Both the position numbers and the translations under genes were made by a program. Source: Schistosoma haematobium (Eukaryota > Platyhelminthes > Trematoda > Strigeidida > Schistosomatidae). From it: DNA of 64,000 nt. Every line of letters starts with the position of its first letter. Positions within the stretch are counted from its first letter, which is position 1. Below, in pieces: positions 53,056-64,000 of the stretch. Location of the stretch: assembly GCF_000699445.3 (NCBI RefSeq), contig NC_067200.1:8182450-8246449 (forward strand). Direction: 5' to 3'. The notes under the pieces were generated by a model, which did not search any database, had not been told where the DNA came from, and saw only the letters and a list, made by a program, of their open reading frames with translations.

Positions 53056-53649
53056 ACATCTCTTCACAAATTGTTGTATACAACTGATGAGAATCCACGA
53101 AATATGATGAATTCATATTATTCCACCACAATAATTTTTCTGACTTTATTCAAATTCATATAGGTTACCAATTGCATGAAATTTGTAATTACTGTCTATT
53201 AATAATACTGAACACTAGAAATTTTCTGAACAATTAAATTTACTTAATAAATTGAGTTATTCATGCTCTTACGCTACCAAACCATTCTTGTCCTTGGATT
53301 AATTTCGATTTTTAAATCGACGATCTCCTAGAGAATGATATAAATGCACATAGGTAATCAGCAGGATTATATACATGCAGACAAATTACATCTATACAAT
53401 ATAATGATAATTGATAAGATATTGATAAAACTATTGTTAACACCTAACAACATATAATGCTACATGAATTGACGAAGCCTATGACCATCAGTGAAGTGAT
53501 CTGGCAGTGTCATATTCGAACTGTGGAAGAATCAGAGTCAGTAGTATAGAACAGTATGGAGTTCTGAGTAGTTCACATCAAAAACAAAGTTGCTTTAAGA
53601 GACCAACGCAAATTCATGCAATAACCGTGCAGAAGGGGTAATGTTAAGC

Positions 53650-54100
53650 ATCACTTCTATTCAAATGTCACAAGGTCACTGAAACACTCACAAATATGGA
53701 GTGTCATCTTTCTTTGTTTGATGGCCGATACGTTAGGCACTGAGATATGGTGGGAGGTGTAGTTTCTAGCACTATGTCAAGCCCATATGTCATTCTAGAT
53801 TCCGGACAGAACAGTTTGTTCATTTTTCTTGAGCCACATTTTGACCTTCTCAATTATTCGCATGTTAACACTTCGACTGCTTTTAATGAGCGTATGTGTG
53901 TACATACGCTCATCCCTTTTCATTACCACATTAGTTTATATTTGTCCGGTTATAAATATTCAGTCACGTTTTATCAGAACCAGATGACTTCCTCGCTCTG
54001 CCTTCCCACTTCTTACTCTGCATGTCTGTCTGGATAAAGTGGTGCTTGAAATAAATTCATCCAACGAAATCCGTATTCGGCGTCTTGTTACAACCTTCAC
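53650..54100 (+). mobile_element. possible solo LTR (unproven)
   Basis: Contains a TATA-like GGTTATAAATATTCAG near 53948, AATAAA near 54050, and ends in TTGTTACA at about 54099. No target duplication or matching partner in this window. The 96-codon ORF at 53747-54037 inside it has no recognisable domain. Confidence 0.3.
53886..53913. repeat. perfect 12-bp inverted repeat
   Basis: ATGAGCGTATGT and its exact reverse complement, separated by GTGT. Could form a hairpin. It does not sit at a recognised gene end. Confidence 0.9.
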
Positions 54101-54330
54101 ACAAACGGGGTTAATCTAGGTAATATACGGAGTCAAATTTTTGATGTGTGTTCATGGCAGATCTAAACGTTCATCCAAATTAGAGTCAGATCAATAGGTC
54201 ATTAAACAGCTACTCCGATTATTAGGGTTCTATTTACTTTTGAGGGTCTATGATTGGAAGATTATGGAAATCTGTGTCAAGATGATCAGTTGGGGGTGTT
54301 TCAAATGTACGCGATTGTGTTCAATCTGTT

Positions 54331-54525
54331 TTGTCTAATGAAACGGAATCTGAAATATTGAGTGAAAATTTGACAACGTATGTGGATAGATATTTGAAAC
54401 ATACTGTTGGAACACATGTAAGTGTCGTGTCAATTACTAAACAGATACATCTTATCGACGATTGTATCAACAAACGTATGCATCCTTCCTCTTTTAAATG
54501 TTTAACACTCCGCAATCCGTGTTGA
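54331..54525 (+). pseudogene. unidentified degraded coding sequence, copy 1
   Basis: 64 codons with the stretch SENLTTYVDRYLKHTVGTH, followed by ITKQIHLIDDCINKR. A second, more broken copy with SEDVTKHVNRYLK is at 55597-55656. I do not recognise the family. Confidence 0.3.
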
Positions 54526-54837
54526 TTTTCACTCATAATCTCGTAAGAGGTGATGCACATGATATCTGTGTTATCACATCATCCAACGTCAATATATCGG
54601 AACGTAGAAAAAAACTTACAAACATGAACTTAATCTCATCACATTTGCCTCTACAATCAACATGGATGTCAAAAAGTCAAACGAATTCAAATATACGATC
54701 TGATTATTATACCAGGATTTCGTGCATTCGCTTGTCTGTTAGTTACTGCGTATCTCAACGGTTCAACGTTATTCTAAGCCAATGTCGTATTCTAAATTAT
54801 ATTCACTGGTGCATAAGGCCAATCCCACGACTTTACG

Positions 54838-55026
54838 GTGAAAGTTCAAAGGTGTGCAGCAAGAGTGAATTCGACATCGGCCGAAAAAGCTTATCGTGAT
54901 CAGCTTAGTAGGTCTGCATTGCCATATATAGTATCAGAAAAACGTAATTTTGCACGGAGGAAAGTCATCTATGATTCCTGCATCTCTAAGACACTGAGAA
55001 TAACCTGCAGTGGTCAATCACATTAG
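54838..55026 (+). CDS. unidentified 62-codon ORF
   Basis: KVQRCAARVNSTSAEKAYRD ... RKVIYDSCISKTLRITC. Basic, no signal peptide, no known motif. May belong with the degraded sequence upstream, or be chance. Confidence 0.15.
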   Translation: MKVQRCAARVNSTSAEKAYRDQLSRSALPYIVSEKRNFARRKVIYDSCISKTLRITCSGQSH

Positions 55027-55596
55027 TAACTAATAATCTAGAATGTGTTCATATAAGAAACCAAAGAAATAAACTAGATTACCATATTTGTCAGAAAGTT
55101 GAAATCCTGGAGCATTTCCAATCACTAAAAAAACAAAATTCCATGACAATTAAGATAACCCACATAAATCGTATATAAAAAATATAAGCGAAAGCATCAA
55201 TTCTTCAATACAACTAGATCTGACAACATATGATATGATATGCGACATTGGGAATATTTATTCACGATTTCCAACTACACACGGAATTGTGCTATTTCAA
55301 GCAGTTATGGCTAACCTGCTACTTGATTTCAGAGAGGGCATGATGACACACATCAATTTTATGCATGCTATACACGACCATTGAATCGCTCACAAATATT
55401 GTAAGTCATCTATCAATGTTCGGTGTCAAGTAAGTAGGATACTAATGAATGTTGACAGTATTTACATTATGAAAGTTCGTCTGATTCCCTTAAGAGGTTC
55501 TTGAATGAAATATTGTGAGAGTCGTTATCTATGTGCTCACTCTGAAGCTGTTTCATGTGTACACGTATATGTAACGCTGTCATATCCACTGTAATG

Positions 55597-55656
55597 GAAT
55601 TCCTATTCATAAGTGAGGATGTGACAAAGCATGTAAATCGGTATTTAAAGTGAATT
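55597..55656 (+). pseudogene. unidentified degraded coding sequence, copy 2
   Basis: Short frame MEFLFISEDVTKHVNRYLK then TGA; similar at the protein level to copy 1 at 54331. Confidence 0.25.
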
Positions 55657-56301
55657 CCTGAAACATATATGGATGCCGCATTGTCTCCATCACAATCGTA
55701 GTCGTGTAATTACAAGTGATATTCAAGTCATTATGCAATCAGTTATCAGAAAAAAGTAAAAACCATATAATCGAGACATTCGGTCAACATTCGCTTACCG
55801 GTAGAAATGTCCACTGTATTAACTGGAACATTGTCATCTACAAATGTCATAACAAACAACACTCAGTTCGTGTTCATTCTTGTTATCGCGTGTTTACGTC
55901 GAAAGCATTCACTTTACAATCATTTCTGTAGTTAAGTAGCAGACAACTGACGCATAATTACAATTCAATGCATCGAGAAGAAACTTAAAAATCGGTAGAT
56001 TTGTCCGGTTCATAACCAAATTTGTGGTTATCCATAAAGCATATGAACTCTCATAACTTGCTGATCGTCGCCAATTTCCCAGCAGCATCTCCACACATTA
56101 TATCAATAAGCGTAGCCTACATTTGTCAGAGAAAGGAACGAAAATGGTGAGTGATTTGCAAACCTATGTGCCTTTGATAAACTGGTCATAGGCGGCACCA
56201 TATTCTCACATAAACGCATTCACAAAGCCACATGGACTTCACCGGATCACACTACACAAAACCAAATTGACCATATCCGCATCAACAAAACGTTCAGTAG
56301 G

Positions 56302-56718
56302 ATGATGGAAGACGTGAGAACCAAGAGGGGAGCTGATATGGCATCAGACCATCAAATGCTGGTCGCCAAGATGAAATTGAAACTAAAGAAGCACTGGACA
56401 ACGGGGCGGACAACATCACAAAAGTTCAATACGGCCTTTCTTCAGGATACTGACAAACCCAACAAATTCAAGATAGTCCTCAGCAATAAGTTCCAGGCCT
56501 TTCATGATCTACTCAATGGAGAAGGAACTAATATGGAGAGCAACTGGAAGGCTTTCAAAGAGGCAATCACTTCAACATATCGTCAGGCTCTAGACCACAA
56601 GAAGCACCATCACAAGGAATGGATCACTGTTGATACACTGGATAACATTCAAGAAAGGAGGAACAAGAAAGCAGCAATCAATACCAGTCGGACAAGAGCA
56701 GAAAAAGCCAAGGCATAA
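56302..56718 (+). pseudogene. SR2-like endonuclease end and linker
   Basis: 138 codons: EDVRTKRGADMASDHQMLVA (catalytic Asp-His near the end of the endonuclease), then a basic linker with HHKEWITVDTLDNIQERRNK. Ends at TAA 56716-56718 where related elements continue (AKAQAEYTE). Confidence 0.8.
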
Positions 56719-56879
56719 GCTGAATACACAGAAGTAAACAAACCAGTGAAAAAAAGTATTAGACCTGACAAACGTAAATATGTGGAAGATCTAGCAACGA
56801 CGGCGGAAAAGTTTGCAAGAGACAACTGTATGATATAACAAAGAAATTCTCTGGAAATCACCGTAAACCAGAACGACCA

Positions 56880-58298
56880 GTGAAATGCAAGGAAGGCGAG
56901 GTAATCACTAACATCGAAGAGCAACAAAACAGGTGGGTAGAACACTTCAAAGAACTCTTGAATCGACCAGCCCCACTGAACCCACCCAATATTAAAGCAA
57001 CACACACGGACCTCCCAATCAATGTTGGCCCACCAACAATTGATGAGACTAGTATGACCATCAGACAAATCAAGAGTGGCAAAGCAGCAGGACCAGACAA
57101 CGTTCCAGCAGAGGCATTAAAAGCAGACGTCGCGGTAACTGAAAGGATACTCCACATTCTCTTCAATAAGATTTGCGATGAAGAACAAGTACCAAAAGAC
57201 TGGAAAGAAGGACTCCTGATCAAAATACCGAAGAAAGGCGATCTCAGCAAGTGTGATAACTACAGGGGCATCACTCTTCTCTCAATATCAGGAAAAGTCT
57301 TCAACAGGAAATTGTTAAACAGGATGAAGGACTGCGTAGACGCCCAACTTCGTGACCAACAGACAGGATTCCGTAAGGATAGATCGTGTACAGACCAAAT
57401 CGCAACTCTACGGATCATTGTGGAACAATCAATTGAATGTAGTTCATCACTCTATATCAACTTCATTGACTACGAAAGTGCATTTGATAGTGTGGACAGA
57501 ACAACACTATGGAAGCTTCTTCGACACTACGGTGTGCCTCAGAAGATAGTCAATACCATACAGAGTTCATATGATGGACTAAACTGCAAAATCGTGCATG
57601 GAGGACAGTTGACAAAGTCGTTCGAAATAAAGACCGGTGTCAGGCAAGGTTGCTTTCTCTTTCTCCTGGTGATCGACTGGATCATGAAGACATCAACATC
57701 TGAAGGGAAACACGGGATACAGTGGACTTCTAGGATGCAGTTAGACGATCTAGACTTCGCAGATGATCTGGCCCTTCTATCGCAAACGCAACAACAAATG
57801 CAGGAGAAGACGATCAGTGTAGCAGCAGCCTCAGCAGCAGTAGGTCTCAACATACACAAAGGGAAAAGCAATATTCTCCGATACAACACGGCATGCACCA
57901 ATCCAATCACAATTGACGGAGAAGATTTGGAAGATGTAAAAACCTTTACATGTCTGGGCAGTATCATTGATGAACAGGGTGAATCTGATGCAGATGTGAA
58001 GGTGCGGATCGGCAAAGCAAGAGCAGCGTATTTACAACTTCGAAACATCTGGAACTCAAAGCAACTGTCAACCAACACCAAGGTCAGGATTTTCAATACA
58101 AATGTCAAGACGGTTCTACTGTATAGGGCAGAAACCTGGAGAACTACGAAAGCCATCATCCAGAAGATAAAGGTGTTTATTAACAGTTGTCTACGCACAA
58201 TAATTCGGATCCGTTGGCGGGACACTATTAGCAATAACCAACAGTTGGAGAGAACAAAGCAGATCCCAGAGGAGGAAGAAATCAGGAAGAAGCGCTGA
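56880..58298 (+). pseudogene. SR2-like reverse transcriptase
   Basis: 472 codons open. Blocks: RQIKSGKAAGPDNVPAEALK, LLIKIPKKGDLSKCDNYRG, GFRKDRSCTDQIATLRII, FIDYESAFDSVDRTTLWKLL, KTGVRQGC and DLDFADDLALLS (active-site Asp pair kept). At 57650 the usual LLSPFLF after RQGC is shortened to FLF, an in-frame deletion of about four residues in a conserved motif. Ends at TGA 58296-58298, and the frame runs on afterwards. Confidence 0.87.
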
Positions 58299-58545
58299 AG
58301 GAGGATAGAACACACATTGAGGAAAGCACCCAACTGCGTCACAAGACAAGCCCTCACATGGAATCCACAAGACCAAAGGAAAGAGGAAGATTAAAGAACA
58401 AATTACGCCGGGAAATGGAGATAGACATGAGAAAAATGAACAAGCATTGGATAGAACTAGAAAAGAAGGCCCAGTAGAGAGTGGGTTGGAGAATGCTCGT
58501 CAGCGGCCTATGCTCCATTGGGATTAAAAAGCGTAAGTAAGTAAG

Positions 58546-59950
58546 AAACTTTCTCTGATTACTGAAGAGTATACACACTGCACTCACTTCATACCATCTT
58601 GTTGTGTATACAGATACATAAGCTGATTTCAAGGCGTAGTTTATTTGAATCTTATATAATACGATTTGTTCCTTCATAAACCTCATTTCTCATTTTATAT
58701 CTGATGTTTCGTAGGTCACGATACATCTCTCCATAGATTTACGGTATTTATGTAGCTGATTACTGATGTCTTTTCGTCCATGCAGACATATATGCGTGCG
58801 TGCATTTGTTGTAACTGTATTTCATATGTTGACTTCTAGTAAGGCGATGTTCACGAATCCTCGTCACTTTCTCCTCGCATATTCAATGCACATGTGTATC
58901 TGCTTATGACTGAACCTTTAGATAGATAGATCGATTTGTGCGTGTCAATTCTCGTCATACAAAGTTGGCCAAATAAACCATCATTACAGTAATAGGGGGA
59001 AATTCAGCTTACGATTCTCGATGACTTCATTTTCACCAGGATGATTGTCGAAGGCTTTAAAATAATAAATCGAAAAACGATGGGTTCATCAAAATGTCGA
59101 CAAGATTTATTCATGCTATTCGTGGTTGGTCACTACTAATCATTGTCCACAAAAGCTCTAGACATTGACAGCGAAATGCTGTTTCAATTTTTCTAAACAA
59201 ATCGAGTCGAATGTTCGTCTGCAGTGAGAGAGACAATGTGAGGTGAGAAACGACGCTCACATTGACTTCCTCCTCTAATCTGACTTGCGAATGACTTTCA
59301 TTCACATTGATTAGAAATATTTTCACTCCCCTTAAATCAATAAGTGAGCTTGATGTAAGCTTCCTCTATTATAACGATTATTGGTGATTCCAGAAAGTGA
59401 CTATCGAATGTGTGTCACATCCTTGTGGTCACCCTACTTGAAAGAGTTCTTGATACCTGCAATATAATAATTGAATGATGCTACACAGCACCTTTAAACA
59501 TGACATAATTCGCTATGGAATTGTTGTGAGTTTTATGCACACAGTTTTTGTCACAACCTTCTCACATGCACTTACTTGGTATATCTTGTTTTTGTTACCA
59601 GAGATTTACTGGATATTTGGATCCTCTCTCACATGTGAATGATTTGTGATAAACATCCTTGCACGTTTATCTACTTTTAAACCATAATTATTTGATCGGA
59701 AAAAGCGATATATGTGTTGAGCCATTATCAAATTTTTGAGTCAAGTTGAGCTCGTTGAACTCAAATAAAAGTATTGTCATAACTTACACATCTCGCCGAA
59801 TGCTGAGTTCACGTCATCTTCATTAACAACTAGATAATTGATAAACGTAGACTTGTTAGGACTTTTCGAATGTGAATAAGATTTATTTACTTGTTTTCTG
59901 CATATCGATAATTAGTAGCAAATCTCATTTGACACTCGTCATCCGGTAGT
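58546..59950. other. intergenic, nothing recognised
   Basis: No coding or RNA signal supported. Contains no clear SINE copy until 59955. Confidence 0.4.
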
Positions 59951-59954
59951 TTAA

Positions 59955-60095
59955 ATAGTCAACCGATTTTGTTCGAGCAACCATTGGAGACCACTGAGCA
60001 CAACACAGAGGCTTTGTTCTGGTAAGAGACTACTCAGAAGTGCACGCTTTTGACTCCAACGCGGATCCCACACGCGAATGTCATGTCGCTTATTG
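59955..60095 (-). mobile_element. S2-type SINE, decayed
   Basis: Minus strand: GCGTGTGGGATCCGCGTTGGAGTC, GCACTTCTGAGTAGTCTC, CCAGAACAAAGCC. The order head-to-hammerhead is reversed in places, so it may be rearranged. Confidence 0.45.
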
Positions 60096-60587
60096 AGCTT
60101 ATCAAGCATTCAACACTATCCAGTCTCAAATTGACTGATAAATTAATATTCGTCTTCAAGAATAACGTGTGAGAGAAAGCAGAGTGTGTACATGTGCCAT
60201 GTATAATTTTACGTCTTAAATCAACTCAGCCTTAATTACAGACAGAATACCCGACCGTTGTTGCTACCTGAACGTGGTGGTCGGGCTTGCCTATCGTGAT
60301 GAAGCAACCGACCTATACTGGCTGGAGCAACCGTTCCTCAAGGTCCCACCATGTCAGACAGGTCGGTTGAATAGCGGTAAGACTAAAAGCAACAAACCCA
60401 GGGTCCGAAGGCGAAGTCGTACTGCTGACTGTACAGAGGTGTGACAGCAGTAAGGTGTTTCCTTCAGACAACCAGCATGACAGCGATGCTGCCTTCCCAC
60501 AACGAGGGGTGGGGTTAGAAAACGTCGACCCTAAAAATGCACACCTCACCTTACCTCACGGATTTCCGTCTCCGGCGGTAAGGCCCT

Positions 60588-61169
60588 TTGAAGAACGGAG
60601 CTAACACGTCAAAAACCTCCCACGAAAAGGCCGTGCGCGACCGGCCTCAAGCAGATGTTTCTTGGGCATTGCTGTCACACTCTCAGGTCACTGATATCAC
60701 CTCTAATCCAATTTCCTTTTCAGGTACCTCCAGAAGAACCTTTCCTCGGTGTGGGCAACTGGGAAGTGATAACCGCCCTCATACCTCTAACAGCACTCGA
60801 GACCACTGTATTCATGATCAACCTCCCTCTTCAATTCCTATTATTCCTCCTACATCGACTTTCAACTCTAAACTTCCTCCTTCGGCTTCCTCCTCAAGTG
60901 TCACCACAGTCAACGATTCTAGTGCTCAAAACCCTGTCCCAGGTCTACTGAAACCTCGCTCCAAACTACACATTGGAACCTTCAACGTACGCACCCTATG
61001 TCAAATCGGTCAGCAGGCTTCCTTGGCTAAAACCCTAGAGTCTCTTTCCATTGATGTATGCTGTGTCTCCGAAACACGCATACAGGATTCCAGTGTGGTC
61101 ATTCACTTGACCTCACCCTCCGTGTATCTGGAGACCTGGATGCCAGTTCTCGTGGACTGGCAGGTGTAG
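60588..61169 (+). pseudogene. RTE copy C N-terminal frame and start of endonuclease
   Basis: Encodes a Ser/Pro-rich N-terminal part ([33 protein letters not shown]), then the endonuclease start [18 protein letters not shown] (first catalytic Asn block) and [10 protein letters not shown]. The frame is lost at the 31-nt deletion. Confidence 0.85.
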
Positions 61170-61835
61170 GCATAGCACTAAGCATGAGGGCGGAACAAAC
61201 ACTGCTAGAGTGGATCCCCGTCAACAGTCGTCTATGTGCTGTTCGGTTAAACGACTCCGTAAGAACTCGAAAGGATAGGGACACTCGTCGTTGCCTTTTC
61301 GTCGTTTCTGCCTACGCTCCCACTGACTGCAGCTCAGATGATGTGAAAGATGAATTTTGGAGAAAGCTTTCTGAACTTTTTCAGAAAGCTAAACGCTCAG
61401 ACATAGTACTCATAGGAGGTGACTTTAATGCTCAGATAGGTAGCTTAAACCAAAGAGGAAAGGCATTTAGGTGGATATTTTAGCATTCCGGCACAACGAA
61501 CAGATAATGGTGACCGTCTGCTCCAACTGTGCTCAGACAATCGCTTATTTTTAGCAAACATAAATTTTAAGCATAAGGAGAGACATCGTCTAACATGGAG
61601 ATTCCCTACACCAAACCAACGATGGACTCAAATAGACCATATTGCCATCAGTCATCGTTGGAGAGGGTCGGTACAAGATTGTCGCTCATTCTGGAGTACC
61701 TGCTTGGACTCCGACCACGCCCTAATACGGGCACGCATCTGCTTGCGCCTCACTGGACGTAAAAAAGCCATAGTAAAAAGACCCATTTGAACCGAACTGA
61801 GTGGCGAGGAAACCAAAAGTAGGTTCCAGGAACAA

Positions 61836-62564
61836 GTGAGGTCACGATTAGGTAGTTCTGAAAACGAGGTTGACCCAGTTGTTGCTTGGAAATCTATACA
61901 AACTGCTGTGGAAACAGCAGTGACATCTATCAGTGATTTAAACCACAGAGTTACAAAGAACCAATGGATTTCTTCAAGGTCTATCACACTGATGGATTCT
62001 CGCAAACTCGTCCCATCAGGTTCCGAACATGATGAAGAGCGACAACAAACCAGATCTAGGTTAAGAAAAAGTCTAAGAAACGACCGTGAGCAGTGGTGGG
62101 CAATGAAAGCAAAAGAGATGGAAAAGGCGGCGACCATAGGGAACACAAGACAGCTTTACAGACTAATAAAAGAAACTGGAATTAATAAGTCAAGTGTAAG
62201 TGAGATTATATCGGAAAAAGACGACACTCTCATCTGCTCTCAGTCCAGACGTTTAGAACGATGGGCGGAACATTTCAGAGAACAGTTCAGCTGGCCTTCA
62301 GCTACTCTACAACTACCCTCCATTCCCAGACAGTGTGAATGGAACATTGAAGTAGGTCCCCCAACTCTTGCTGAAGTTCAAAAGGCTATAGTTAATCTGA
62401 AACCAGGAAGGGCAGCTGGTCCAGATGGATTGGCTCCAGAGGTCTTTAAGGATGGTGGTCCAATTTTAGCGATTAGGTTGACTAATATTTTAGCTAAAAT
62501 CTGGGAGTTAGACGTTATCCCATCTGACTGGTCACAATCACTCATCGTCCCAATATATAAGTGA
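61836..62564 (+). pseudogene. RTE copy C reverse transcriptase, first part
   Basis: 242 codons: [56 protein letters not shown]. Ends in IVPIYK-TGA where copy A has [10 protein letters not shown]. Confidence 0.87.
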
Positions 62565-62780
62565 GGGTCGAAATCATCCTGTGACAACCATAGAGGGATT
62601 AGTTTAACTAATATAATATCTAAAATACTAGTCACGATAATTATCAGACGCCTAAGTAAGACTCGTGAACTGCAAACACAAGAGAATCACGCTAGCTTCA
62701 GACCTGGTCGTGGCTGTATCGACCACATATTCACCATTCGTCAGATTCTAGAACACAGGCATACTTATCGGCGTCCGACA

Positions 62781-63359
62781 ATGGTGGTCTTTCTTGACTT
62801 AAAAGCAGCATTTGACTTCGCAGACCGCGAGATTCTGTGGCAGTGTCTGTCACTGAAAGGCGTACCTCGGAAGTACATAAACCTTGTAAAGGCTCTTTAC
62901 TCGAACACTACTAGTCGAGTCAGAGCTTATGGCGAACTGTCATCTACTTTTGCAACCTCAAGTGGTGTCCGTCAAGGCTGTTCACTTTCTCCATTTTTGT
63001 TTAACTTCATCATAGATCTACTGATGGAAATAACTTTCTCGTCGACTGAGTTCTCGGGTATTGATCTCCATCCAGGAGGTCCGCTTATCGACTTAGAATA
63101 CGCAGATGACATAGTCCTGTTTGGTGAAGACGCTGATGAAATGCAGAGTCTTTTGGTAGCACTAAGTAACAATGCCAGAATGTTTGAAATGCGCTTCTCT
63201 CCCTCTAAATGCAAGTTGTTGCTTCAGAACTGGTCTGCGTCAACACCTGAACTAATGATAGGGAGTGAAGTAGTCGAACGCGTTGACAATTTCACTTATC
63301 TTGGAAGTCTGATCAGCCCTAATGGGTTGGTATCGGACGAAATCTCAGCACGGATTTGA
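62781..63359 (+). pseudogene. RTE copy C reverse transcriptase, active-site part
   Basis: 192 codons: [83 protein letters not shown]. The frame is continuous with the previous part except for the TGA at 62562. Confidence 0.88.
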
Positions 63360-63368
63360 AAAGCTCGT

Positions 63369-63941
63369 TTGGCTTTTGCCAACTTACGTCACCTGTGGCG
63401 AAGGCGAGATATCCGTCTATCAATAAAAGGTCGGGTATACTGCGCGGCAGTTCGTTCTGTTTTAATTTACGGCAGCGAAACATGGCAACTAAGAGTAGAA
63501 GACACTCGTAAGCTGTTCGTTTTTGACCACAGATGCCTTAGAAATATTGCTGGCGTCTGCTGGGATCACTGGGTAAGTAATAGTGAGGTTAGACGCAGGG
63601 TATTAGGGAATGATGGTAAATCAGTTGATGAGGTTATGAATCTTCATCGACTGAGATGGTTGGGCCACGTGTTACGTATGCCTGAACACCGATTACCACG
63701 ACGTGCAATGCTATCCGGTATTGGAAATGGTTGGAAGAAAGTTAGGGGCGGCCAAACCAAAACGTGGCATCAGTGCTTGAAGTCACTAACTTCTAGTCTG
63801 AGCCATGTTGGTAGATGCAGACTACTTGGTTGGGGTCCGCGTGACTATCGTAACCAATGGTTGGAGACTGTCGGTGACATGGCTCAGAATCGATCACAAT
63901 GGCGTCGGTGTATACACTCCCTGTCTTCCCTTAAACTATGA
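63369..63941 (+). pseudogene. RTE copy C C-terminal domain
   Basis: 190 codons, nearly identical to copy A (6648-7220); differs for example at [11 protein letters not shown] ([12 protein letters not shown]). Separated from the RT by TGA 63357-63359. Confidence 0.88.
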
Positions 63942-64000
63942 GATTAAAATCGCTTCATATCTTTCTTTCTACGAACTAATTCTTTCTTCTTGTAGTATAT

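Larger units (their letters stand above)
56130..58545 (+). mobile_element. SR2-like RTE retrotransposon, 5'-truncated and degenerate
   Basis: Begins inside the endonuclease (FDKLVIGGTIFSHKRIHKAT, QIDHIRI, SDHQMLVAKMKLKLKKHW). Then come a linker (56302-56718, TAA), a broken stretch to 56880, and the RT frame to 58298. After it the C-terminal domain is carried on as [29 protein letters not shown] with a TAG, ending in GTAAGTAAGTAAG at about 58534-58545. Tandem TAAG at the 3' end and APE-type endonuclease place it in the RTE clade, to which S. mansoni SR2 belongs. Confidence 0.88.
60250..64000 (+). mobile_element. RTE copy C, continues beyond the window
   Basis: Starts with the same 5' sequence as copy A (CCCGACCGTTGTTGCTACC) and runs to the window end, within the 3' UTR. 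N-terminal frame 60588-61169, endonuclease continuing at 61058-61483 in another frame, RT 61836-62564 and 62781-63359, C-terminal domain 63369-63941. Defects: a 31-nt deletion near 61117, a 1-nt insertion near 61453, TGA at 61788-61790 (shared with A), TGA at 62562-62564 (shared with B) and TGA at 63357-63359 (shared with A and B). The YADD region is intact and in frame. About 150 bp of 3' UTR lie outside. Confidence 0.93.

Noticed and set aside
54331..54525. Histone-fold protein of TAF6 type, because of DCINKR ... LTLRN.
   Set aside because: Only a few residues fit, helices are broken by stops, and no further TAF6 domain follows.

Overview
This window looks like nuclear DNA of a blood fluke (Schistosoma); I cannot name the species. 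It is A+T-rich, with small phase-variable exons separated by introns full of repeats. It carries RTE-type and CR1-type non-LTR retrotransposons, Gypsy-type LTR remnants, tRNA-derived SINEs, and SINEs with hammerhead-ribozyme sequence of the Sm-alpha kind known from schistosomes. There is no sign of operons, bacteria or virus genomes.

One host gene dominates. By reading splice sites against the known layout of membrane-bound transcription factor site-1 protease (S1P, SKI-1, PCSK8; MBTPS1) I could assemble what appears to be the whole coding region on the + strand, 3182-50282: 22 exons, 3,690 nt including the stop, 1,229 residues. Every exon junction has GT/AG borders and the phases fit throughout. 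Exon 1 (signal peptide) and two microexons (35 nt and 44 nt) are too short to show up as ordinary open reading frames. The subtilisin triad Asp192/His236/Ser421 and oxyanion Asn345 are spread over exons 6-9. A C-terminal membrane segment lies in exon 22. Two likely self-cleavage motifs in the prodomain are also retained.

Layout. 1-3100: flank with a CR1-like 3' fragment. 3182-50282: the S1P gene; its introns hold nearly all the mobile DNA. Intron 2 holds a full-length antisense RTE copy (A, 6438-10364, 12-bp target duplication). Intron 3 holds SINEs and an RTE tail. Intron 7 holds an RTE fragment nested in a tRNA-Gln-type SINE. Intron 14 holds a 5'-truncated RTE tail. Intron 17 (7.4 kb) holds a second antisense RTE copy (B), itself broken by a fold-back insertion and a solo LTR, beside a Gypsy gag remnant. 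50283-56100: gene-poor, with decayed SINEs and a few unassigned ORFs. 56130-58545: a degenerate SR2-like RTE element. 60250-64000: a third RTE copy (C), + strand, running off the window.

The interesting material is the complete protease gene with a microexon carrying an autocleavage motif, the hammerhead-bearing SINEs, the nested insertions with readable target duplications, and the mosaic distribution of UGA stops among the three RTE copies. I did not find a clearly new multi-gene system.
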